Assembly: GCA_023461435.1 (NCBI GenBank)
Contig: JAEYLC010000002.1
Coordinates: 1 to 27,702, forward strand
Length of the DNA: 27,702 nt
Reading direction: 5' to 3'
From: Bacillota bacterium
GTDB lineage: Bacteria > Bacillota > Clostridia > Christensenellales > SZUA-584
Each line of letters begins with the position of its first letter. The first letter of the stretch is position 1. The notes beneath the pieces were generated by a model, which searched no databases, was not told the DNA's origin, and saw only the letters and a list, made by a program, of their open reading frames with translations. Positions 22,135-27,702 of this stretch are shown in pieces. A program made the translations under genes and the position numbers.

Positions 22135-23013
22135 TCAGCTTTCGGGACAGAACACGCGCAGCGCCGACGGTTTGATTTTGAGCCGCGCGGGCGTCTGACC
22201 GATCACATCGCCGTCGATTTCAAAATACTGCGGCGTCTCGCTGCTGATGGCGATTTCGCTGCACATCAGCTGTTCAGATACGGATATCTTTTCGATCAAG
22301 CCTTTTTTAAGCTTGGGCAGTTCAAACAAAATGCGCCACCTCGGAACCTGATTGATGATCAATATATTGAACCGGCCGTCAAACACGCTTGCGTCCGGCG
22401 CCACCTGCAGGCCGCCGCCAAAGCATTTACCGTTGGCCACCGCCACCAGCAGCACCTTGCGCTGCAAAGTCTGTCCGTCGACCGTTAAAGTCATGCTGAC
22501 GTTTTTGTGCTTAAAAAGAGACAGCAGTATACCGATAAAATACGCGAGACCGCCCGTGAATATCCGGCGAACCTTTTCGGTATTGCGGATAACCTCCACA
22601 TCAAAGCCTGTGCCCGCCACATTGAGAAAAGGCGTGTTCCCGCCCAGACAACCCATATCGACCTTGCGGCTATGGCCGCGAAGTATCGCTTCCAGCGCTT
22701 CAATCGGATCTTTGGAGACGCCGACGGCGCGGCGAAAATCGTTGCCGGTGCCCGCCGGGATGATGCCGAGTATCTCATCCGTATCGTAGAGCGCGCTTGC
22801 CGCCTCAAGCAGCGTACCGTCTCCGCCGACCGATAAAATGCCCGTATAGCCTTTTCCGACGGCATCGCGCGCGAGCTCCGCCGCATGCCGTTTGTATTTG
22901 GTTTCCGCCACCTGATAGTCTTCGTTTTTGAGTTTCAAATGTGATTCGACAGCCTGCATCACCTTTTGTGAGCGTCCTGCACCGGCAGTGGGGTTAAAAA
23001 TGATATAATACAT
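22135..23013 (-). CDS. Diacylglycerol/lipid kinase family protein (YegS/DgkB-like)
   Basis: Predicted cytosolic, membrane-associated kinase that phosphorylates diacylglycerol or a related lipid with ATP, recycling it into phospholipid synthesis. The 292-residue protein has the family N-terminus YYIIFNPTAGAGRS, the nucleotide motif VGGDGTLLEA (GGDGT at 63-67) and GIIPAGTGNDFRRAVG (PAGTGNDF at 86-93). The central strand FLNVAGTGFDVEVI and the Asp-bearing C-terminal YFEIDGDVIGQTPARLKI segment complete the fold. The soluble DgkB type is the closest known functional match, but relatives use other lipids, so no symbol is given. GGGAG lies 5 bases before the ATG. It is transcribed alone and ends at its own terminator. 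Confidence 0.9.
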   Translation of the reverse strand: MYYIIFNPTAGAGRSQKVMQAVESHLKLKNEDYQVAETKYKRHAAELARDAVGKGYTGILSVGGDGTLLEAASALYDTDEILGIIPAGTGNDFRRAVGVSKDPIEALEAILRGHSRKVDMGCLGGNTPFLNVAGTGFDVEVIRNTEKVRRIFTGGLAYFIGILLSLFKHKNVSMTLTVDGQTLQRKVLLVAVANGKCFGGGLQVAPDASVFDGRFNILIINQVPRWRILFELPKLKKGLIEKISVSEQLMCSEIAISSETPQYFEIDGDVIGQTPARLKIKPSALRVFCPES

Positions 23014-23220
23014 AAGCGCTCCCTACTGAATTCAAATTATTATGAGAATATGAGTCACTGTAAAAGATTTGACAGCATTATCATACTAAAATTCGTTTGG
23101 TTTGTACAGACAGGGGTGTTGGTGACTTTGGCACTGTTCAAAGCCGCTTCAATGATTATAATGAATAGCAATAAATGATGTCGGCCCGATGTGGGCAAAA
23201 TTGAAATGAGGAGGAGATTT

Positions 23221-23895
23221 ATGTCTTTGGCTGGTATCGGCGGCGCGTTTCTGGTGGGGTTGACGGCATTTTTCTCACCGTGCATACTGCCCGTGATTCC
23301 CGTTTTTATATCGACGCTGATCGGCAGCGTGGGCGGGCAGCAAAAGCCGATAAAGATCGGACGGCTGACCATTTATGCGCAGTCCCTCTGGCGCGTCACC
23401 GCTTTTGCACTCGGTGTGGCGCTGACGTTTTCGATACTTGGGCTTGCGTTCGGCGCACTCGGACAGATCATCAATTCCGCATGGTTTCTGATCACCTGTT
23501 CGGTGATCGTGATACTGTTCGGCGTTTATCAGACGGGCATCATCTCCATACCGTTTTTGATGCGTGAAAAGCGCTTTGCGCTCAAGCCGCGCAGCGGCGC
23601 GCTCGGCGCGTTTATACTGGGCTTTACCTACGCGTTCGGTTGGACGCCGTGTGTGGGCCTATCACTCGGAAGCGTGCTGCTCTATGTGACGCCGCAGGGG
23701 ATACTCGTCGCAGCGCTGACGCTGCTCGTTTATTCGCTGGGCTTCGTGATTCCGTTTTTTATCGCGGCGGTGTTTTCGGATATGCTGCTCGGAAAAATAA
23801 AGAATCTGTACAGGCATATGAAGACGATCAAGATCATCGGCGGCTTGATCATTGTGGCTATGGGCATCTATCTGCTTATCGATACGCTGATATAA
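23221..23895 (+). CDS. ccdA: Cytochrome c biogenesis protein CcdA (thiol-redox transmembrane transporter)
   Basis: A membrane protein that carries reducing equivalents from cytoplasmic thioredoxin to extracytoplasmic thiol proteins. The 224-residue product has about six hydrophobic helices and both redox cysteines in the expected helices: FFSPCILPVIPVF near the start and GWTPCVGLSLGS in helix 4. It starts at the ATG at 23221, with GGAGGAG 5-6 bases upstream; an in-frame start at 23191 precedes that site. The TlpA-like lipoprotein begins 17 bases after the stop, so they form a two-gene redox operon. No cytochrome c maturation gene (resB/resC) is in the window, so the target may be other exported disulphide proteins. 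Confidence 0.93.
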   Translation: MSLAGIGGAFLVGLTAFFSPCILPVIPVFISTLIGSVGGQQKPIKIGRLTIYAQSLWRVTAFALGVALTFSILGLAFGALGQIINSAWFLITCSVIVILFGVYQTGIISIPFLMREKRFALKPRSGALGAFILGFTYAFGWTPCVGLSLGSVLLYVTPQGILVAALTLLVYSLGFVIPFFIAAVFSDMLLGKIKNLYRHMKTIKIIGGLIIVAMGIYLLIDTLI

Positions 23896-23912
23896 CAAAA
23901 GGAGTGAAGAGA

Positions 23913-24503
23913 GTGAAAAGATACATCGTTTTAATCATAAGCGTGTTGCTTGCGGCGGCGCTGACCGCGTGCAGCTCCGGCGGCGGGCCGACTGTGACGG
24001 CGCCTGTGAGCACGCCGCAGCCCACAGAACAGAGCACGGCCGCGTCGGCGGAGGGCGAAGATCAGTCCATTGAAGATATCGTTTATAAATTCGAGTTTTC
24101 CGATTTGGACGGCAATGTTCATAAGCTGTCGGACTACCGGGGCAAGCCTGTGTACTTAAGAGTCTGGGCATCGTGGTGCGGCGTCTGTCTGTCGTCGCTC
24201 GAAAGCCTCGATACACTCGCGGGCGAGGATAACGGCTTTGCCGTGCTCAGCGTGGTGATGCCCGGCCTGAGCGGCGAGAAGAGCGCCGAGGATTTCACCA
24301 AATGGTACAAGGATTTTGGCTATAAGAATCTGACGGTGCTACTGGACCCTGACGGGCAGATCGTCTATGATTTCGGCATCAACGCGTTCCCAAGCCAGAT
24401 CATGTTCGACGCGGAGGGGCATATCGCGTACGGCGTCGTCGGACTGATGGACAGCGATCTGATCAAACAGACGATGAAGCAGATCGTTGAGGGAGAAGAG
24501 TGA
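23913..24503 (+). CDS. TlpA-like thioredoxin-fold lipoprotein
   Basis: An exported, lipid-anchored thiol-disulphide protein of 196 residues. A signal peptide ends in the lipobox LTAC (Cys20), followed by a Ser/Thr/Pro-rich linker to about residue 50. The TlpA/ResA-type domain begins FEFSDLDGNVHKLSDYRGKPVYLRVWASWCGVC, with the active site Cys89-Gly-Val-Cys92. NAFPSQIMFD supplies the cis-proline loop, and GVVGLMDSDLIKQTMKQI is the closing helix. I chose the GTG at 23913 because AAAGGAG ends 8 bases upstream; a GTG at 23904 overlaps that site. CcdA just upstream is the natural reductant. Its client is unknown. Confidence 0.92.
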   Translation: MKRYIVLIISVLLAAALTACSSGGGPTVTAPVSTPQPTEQSTAASAEGEDQSIEDIVYKFEFSDLDGNVHKLSDYRGKPVYLRVWASWCGVCLSSLESLDTLAGEDNGFAVLSVVMPGLSGEKSAEDFTKWYKDFGYKNLTVLLDPDGQIVYDFGINAFPSQIMFDAEGHIAYGVVGLMDSDLIKQTMKQIVEGEE

Positions 24504-24507
24504 ATTC

Positions 24508-24530
24508 AAAAGCGGCGGCTTTGCCGCCGC
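24508..24530 (-). terminator. Intrinsic terminator of the VOC-family gene
   Basis: GCGGCGGC and GCCGCCGC pair perfectly around a three-base loop; on the minus strand TTTT follows. On the plus strand the stem lies just after the TlpA-like gene but has no T tract, so it may work less well in that direction. Confidence 0.7.
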
Positions 24531-24545
24531 ACAGTCATAAAACAA

Positions 24546-24938
24546 TCAGCCCAGATTAAAGGATGAGATTTCAATCAGATTGCCATCCGGGTCGGCCACG
24601 TAGCTGGTGCGCTGGCCCCATGGCTCGTCAGTTGGAGGAAAAACGGGCAGGGCACCAGCCGCAACAATACGCGCATATTCCCGGTCTACATCTTCGAATG
24701 TCGGAAGACCGAATGATAGTTCGAGCGTACCGTTCATACCGGATGGATACGCATAGGTTCTGGAGGTCATTGTCTCAAAATCCTTCCGGCTGTACATGAT
24801 CATCCGCATAGAGCCGGAATATAGCTCGGCATTCGGAGCTCCTTGCCAATCCGTATTCATTCCCATCACATCGCGGTAAAATTTAACCATCGAGTCCATA
24901 TCGGTGACGAACAAACCCACTGCGTCAAACGTTAACAT
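24546..24938 (-). CDS. VOC-family (glyoxalase/dioxygenase superfamily) protein
   Basis: A 130-residue cytosolic protein with the paired beta-alpha-beta-beta-beta units of the vicinal oxygen chelate fold: VGLFVTDMDSMVKFYRDVMGM at the start and the closing TSYVADPDGNLIEISSF. The last segment carries the usual metal-ligand Glu (LIEI). Other ligands cannot be assigned with certainty: the first position is normally His, but here it is Gly-8 or Phe-10 in VGLF, so it may be a non-enzymatic binding protein. AGGAG lies 7 bases before the ATG. It sits 69 bases downstream of the WYL regulator on the same strand, which may control it. Confidence 0.88.
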   Translation of the reverse strand: MLTFDAVGLFVTDMDSMVKFYRDVMGMNTDWQGAPNAELYSGSMRMIMYSRKDFETMTSRTYAYPSGMNGTLELSFGLPTFEDVDREYARIVAAGALPVFPPTDEPWGQRTSYVADPDGNLIEISSFNLG

Positions 24939-25007
24939 ATTGCATCTCCTTTTGTTTCTAATATTGACTTTTTTATATTATAGCAGGAGGAACAGGACAA
25001 CAGTATG

Positions 25008-25913
25008 TCACGTCTGCTGATAGTTCGTCAGAATTTTTTTTGCCTCACCGATCAAATCTTCCTTCAGTCTTGTGGGCTCCAGCACGATGACTTTGCTGCC
25101 AAAGCTCAGTATCCATTCGCGCATGTTATCATAGCTTGCAAAGTCGTGATCGAACAACAGTTCCCCTTCGTTTATAGCAATAAAGCTGTCTACACCGTAC
25201 TCGTCAATCAGACGGTACTTTCCACTGATCGGAAAAACGGCTTTCAGATGGGCTGCAAAACGGGTCAGATGTTCGCTGAAATTGAGCTTATCTTCAGGTA
25301 TGCGTCGGGGGAGGAAGGTATCTTTCGAAGTTTCCATATCCCAGAGCCTATTGAGCTTGAAAAGCCGAAAATCCTCCTTGCTGCAACAAAACCCAAAGAC
25401 GTACCAGGATGACCATTTGAAGACGAGGTGATACGGCTCAATTTCACGTCGGCATTCTCCTTTGCTGTAATCGTACTGAAATGAGACGGTACGGTGCGCA
25501 AAAATTGCAGATTTGAAAAGCTCGATCTTGCGGGACAGCGACGGACGTCCGAATGATGCGAGATCGATCAAAAAGCAGTCGCTGACAACGGCATCCTTGT
25601 GAAATAGTTTCTCATACAGCGCTTTTGTCTGAACTGAATTGGTGACGCTGTTCATTCCTTTCAGTCCCGCGAGCAGCAATTGTAGCTCTTCCTGAGTCAA
25701 AACCGTTTTATCGAGTTTATATCCTTTTTCAATGGAGATGCCGCCGCCATACCCTTGCGCGGTTGCCAAGGGGATTCCGGCCCGGCAGATATCCTCGATG
25801 TCTCTGATGACCGTGCGGCGGGACACCTCGAACCGGCGGGCCAATTCGGGCGCCGTCAGCTTGTCTTCCTGCAGCAACAAAGTGATCATTGCGATCTGCC
25901 TGTCAATTTTCAT
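25008..25913 (-). CDS. WYL-domain transcriptional regulator (YafY-like)
   Basis: A 301-residue cytosolic regulator. An N-terminal winged helix-turn-helix (RQIAMITLLLQEDKLTAPELARRFEVSRRTVIRDIEDI, residues about 5-42) is followed by a wing (GYGGGISIEKGYKL). The central WYL domain has EIEPYHLVFKWSSWYVFGFC (WYV in place of WYL) and FRLFKLNRLWD. A C-terminal WCX-type domain follows. Such regulators are thought to sense small ligands or nucleic-acid fragments through the WYL pocket. The ATG at 25913 has GGGGTGAG a few bases upstream. The VOC gene downstream is the likely target or partner (inference). It is divergent from purA, across about 210 bases. Confidence 0.9.
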   Translation of the reverse strand: MKIDRQIAMITLLLQEDKLTAPELARRFEVSRRTVIRDIEDICRAGIPLATAQGYGGGISIEKGYKLDKTVLTQEELQLLLAGLKGMNSVTNSVQTKALYEKLFHKDAVVSDCFLIDLASFGRPSLSRKIELFKSAIFAHRTVSFQYDYSKGECRREIEPYHLVFKWSSWYVFGFCCSKEDFRLFKLNRLWDMETSKDTFLPRRIPEDKLNFSEHLTRFAAHLKAVFPISGKYRLIDEYGVDSFIAINEGELLFDHDFASYDNMREWILSFGSKVIVLEPTRLKEDLIGEAKKILTNYQQT

Positions 25914-26026
25914 ATGCTCACCCCACTGTCAGTATATCACAAATAATGCGGCTCACATGCATGAAGTACAGCATGTCAAATGGGATGACAATATATAGAA
26001 AATAATCAAATGAGAACAGTATGCAG

Positions 26027-26055
26027 TTGACGCAGGGCATATTTTCTGATACGAT
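26027..26055 (+). promoter_or_regulatory. purA promoter
   Basis: TTGACG (26027-26032), exactly 17 bases, then TACGAT (26050-26055): five and four of six consensus positions. Transcription should begin near 26062, only a few bases before the leader hairpin. Confidence 0.7.
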
Positions 26056-26067
26056 AGCGTAGGACTT

Positions 26068-26095
26068 AAGCGGGGATGCGATAGACCCCGCTTTT
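26068..26095 (+). promoter_or_regulatory. Hairpin at the 5' end of the purA transcript
   Basis: AAGCGGGG (26068-26075) and CCCCGCTT (26086-26093) form an 8-bp perfect stem with a 10-base loop, followed by a short run (TT after the stem, then ATC). It lies between the promoter and purA. It could be a 5' stabilising stem or a weak attenuator; the T tract is too short for a confident terminator. Confidence 0.6.
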
Positions 26096-26123
26096 ATCAT
26101 CTTTCGTGAGCAGGAGTAAGCAA

Positions 26124-27407
26124 ATGCCGGGCATTTCAGTATTCGGGGCGCAATGGGGAGACGAAGGCAAAGGCCGTTTTGTCGATTATCTGGCGAGCGG
26201 CGCCGATGTTGTGGTCCGCTATCAGGGCGGCAACAACGCGGGCCATACGATCATCGTGGACGACGTCAAATACACGCTCCATTTGATACCCGCCGGTTCT
26301 TTATATGACGGCAAGCTGTGCATTATCGGCAACGGCGTCGTGATCGACCCGGGCGGGCTGATCGAAGAGATGGAAATGCTTAAGAGCCAGGGGCTGTCTC
26401 TTCAGAACCTGAAGATATCCGACAGGGCTCATATGGTGATGCCTTATCATAAGCTGCTCGACGGTTTGGCCGAGGAGAACGCGGGGGACGCGCAGATTGG
26501 CACGACCAAGCGCGGCATCGGCCCTTGTTATACCGACAAAGCGGCGCGCTGCGGGCTGCGCATGTGTGACCTTTTATCCGACACCTTCGCGGAGAAGCTG
26601 CGCAAGGTGCTGGACGAGAAAAACACTTTTATCACGAAAATATACGGCGAGGAGCCGCTGAGCTTTGATAAAATACTCAAAGAGTTCCTTGAATACAGAG
26701 TGAAACTGAAGCCCTACATCTGCGATACGGTGAGTCTGTGCCATAGCCTCTACGCGAAAAAAAGCAAAATGCTGTTTGAAGGCGCGCAGGGCATGTTGCT
26801 CGATATCGACTTTGGCACCTATCCGTATGTGACCTCGTCGCACCCCATCTCGGGCGGTGTGAGCGTGGGCACGGGGCTGCCGCCCGCGGCTTTGACCGAG
26901 GTGGTCGGCGTGGTCAAGTCGTATACCACGCGCGTGGGCAAGGGTCCGTTTGTCACCGAGCTTCTCGACGAAACAGGCGAAAAGATACGCGAAAAGGGTC
27001 ACGAATACGGCGCCACAACGGGGCGTCCGCGCCGCTGCGGCTGGCTTGATCTTGTGATCGTGGGCTTTTCGGTGCGTGTGAGCGGCATCACGTCGATCGC
27101 GCTTTCCAGAATGGATACGCTCGGCGGCTTTGACACGGTCAAGGTCTGCACTGCGTACGAAATTGACGGCAAGATCACCAAGGACTATCCGGCGTCGCTT
27201 GACGACATCGCCAAGGCGAAGCCCATATACCGTGAGTTTGAGGGTTGGAGCAGCGATATATCGCACATCAGAAGCTATGACGAGCTGCCCAAGGCAGCGA
27301 AGAACTATATTGAATTCATCGAAGCGGAAACGGGAGCGCCTGTCGGCATGATCGGCGTGGGACCCGAACGCAGCGAATGCGTCGTCCGGCACAAGTACTT
27401 TGAATAA
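26124..27407 (+). CDS. purA: Adenylosuccinate synthetase
   Basis: Joins IMP and aspartate with GTP to form adenylosuccinate, the first step from IMP to AMP. The 427-residue product begins MPGISVFGAQWGDEGKGR, with the catalytic Asp13 in GDEGKG and the partner His41 in GGNNAGHT. QIGTTKRGIGPCYTDKAAR and ATTGRPRRCGWLDLV are the IMP and switch/aspartate-binding motifs. The ATG at 26124 has AGGAG 7 bases upstream; an in-frame GTG at 26106 precedes that site. It is a single-gene unit with its own promoter and 5' hairpin. The SRP RNA gene begins about 25 bases after its stop. Confidence 0.97.
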   Translation: MPGISVFGAQWGDEGKGRFVDYLASGADVVVRYQGGNNAGHTIIVDDVKYTLHLIPAGSLYDGKLCIIGNGVVIDPGGLIEEMEMLKSQGLSLQNLKISDRAHMVMPYHKLLDGLAEENAGDAQIGTTKRGIGPCYTDKAARCGLRMCDLLSDTFAEKLRKVLDEKNTFITKIYGEEPLSFDKILKEFLEYRVKLKPYICDTVSLCHSLYAKKSKMLFEGAQGMLLDIDFGTYPYVTSSHPISGGVSVGTGLPPAALTEVVGVVKSYTTRVGKGPFVTELLDETGEKIREKGHEYGATTGRPRRCGWLDLVIVGFSVRVSGITSIALSRMDTLGGFDTVKVCTAYEIDGKITKDYPASLDDIAKAKPIYREFEGWSSDISHIRSYDELPKAAKNYIEFIEAETGAPVGMIGVGPERSECVVRHKYFE

Positions 27408-27430
27408 AGCGCCGGATCATAATAGATAAT

Positions 27431-27702
27431 AAGTTTGCCGTGCCAGACGGGGAGCTAGCGGTGCCCTGAACCTGCAATCCGCTACAGCAGGGTTGGATCC
27501 CCGGTTTGAGGCACGATATTGTAAGGTATGGAGCCGGTAAGGGGCGTTGAAGAGTGGGCCCCGTGCAACGGACAACCGTGAACCCTGTCAGGCCCTGACG
27601 GGAGCAGCAGTAAGCGGATCTGCCCGTGTGCCTCGGATCAGTCTGCTCCGAGCAACCTGCCGGAATACCTCTTGTAATGTCGTGTCGATCTCCGGGTGCA
27701 CG
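27431..27702 (+). ncRNA. ffs: Signal recognition particle RNA, large Bacillus type (3' end at window edge)
   Basis: The RNA scaffold for Ffh in co-translational targeting. The 5' Alu domain is clear (GCCGTGCCAGACGGGGAGCT then AGCGGTGCCCTG), closely like the Bacillus subtilis scRNA. The Ffh-binding domain IV reads GTCAGG, a loop, then GGGAGCAGCAG at about 27587-27610. The loop aligns as UGAC instead of GGAA. The 3' end (GGTGCACG) returns to pair with the 5' end, so at most a few bases lie beyond the window. The 5' end is approximate. A weak promoter (TTGAAT at 27400, 17 bases, TAGATA) overlaps the end of purA. Confidence 0.93.

Noticed and set aside
1..27702. CRISPR arrays, insertion sequences, tRNA or rRNA genes
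   Set aside because: No regularly spaced repeats, transposase motifs, cloverleaf sequences or conserved rRNA segments were seen on either strand.

Overview
The window looks like the replication-origin neighbourhood of a Clostridia-type (Bacillota) chromosome. It carries dnaA, dnaN, parA (soj), parB (spo0J), two perfect parS sites and perfect or near-perfect DnaA boxes. It also carries a long Bacillus-type SRP RNA with an Alu domain, strong GGAGG-type ribosome binding sites, sigma-A-like promoters and compact hairpin/T-tract terminators. Coding sequence is moderately G+C rich, while intergenic regions are AT rich. I cannot name a genus from sequence alone. No tRNA, rRNA, CRISPR array, insertion sequence or prophage is visible.

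Left part (1-12950). A small CGSCGC-containing ORF is followed by a minus-strand block: a 7-TM diguanylate cyclase, fhs (formate-THF ligase) and a 38-residue membrane peptide with its own promoter and terminator. Next come a DeoR-family regulator and a SorE-like sugar-phosphate reductase on the plus strand, behind a perfect-consensus promoter. pgsA follows, apparently driven by a promoter inside the preceding terminator loop. The minus-strand group is a membrane-anchored beta-propeller-like protein, an alpha/beta hydrolase, the CCA-adding enzyme and dapF; the last two overlap by ATGA. A GNAT protein and pyrimidine-nucleoside phosphorylase form a plus-strand pair.

Origin core (12950-20180). 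DnaA boxes lie after pdp, upstream of dnaA (a 13-bp inverted repeat of two perfect boxes) and between dnaA and dnaN. The dnaA-dnaN gap has two adjacent near-consensus boxes followed by seven triplets resembling a DnaA-trio unwinding element, so it is the best candidate for the melting site. A secreted PG-binding/NlpC-P60 protein whose catalytic Cys is replaced by Ser lies just before dnaA. dnaN is followed by a convergent TVP38/DedA-like protein and then parA-parB, not by the usual recF-gyrB. parB ends in a tetraloop terminator that runs directly into the first of two parS sites.

Right part (20180-27702). Minus-strand genes encode a CvpA-family membrane protein, a DUF5711-like membrane-anchored protein and a lipid kinase. 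A CcdA plus TlpA-like lipoprotein pair forms an extracytoplasmic thiol-redox module. A VOC-family protein and a WYL-domain regulator follow. purA has a promoter and a hairpin at the very 5' end of its transcript. The window ends inside or at the end of the SRP RNA gene, whose domain IV loop appears to be UGAC rather than GGAA.

Most of this is core housekeeping, and I see no clearly novel multi-gene system. The most interesting signals are the unwinding element, the Cys-to-Ser NlpC/P60 protein, two apparently leaderless genes beside the origin, a promoter nested in a terminator, and the SRP loop variant.
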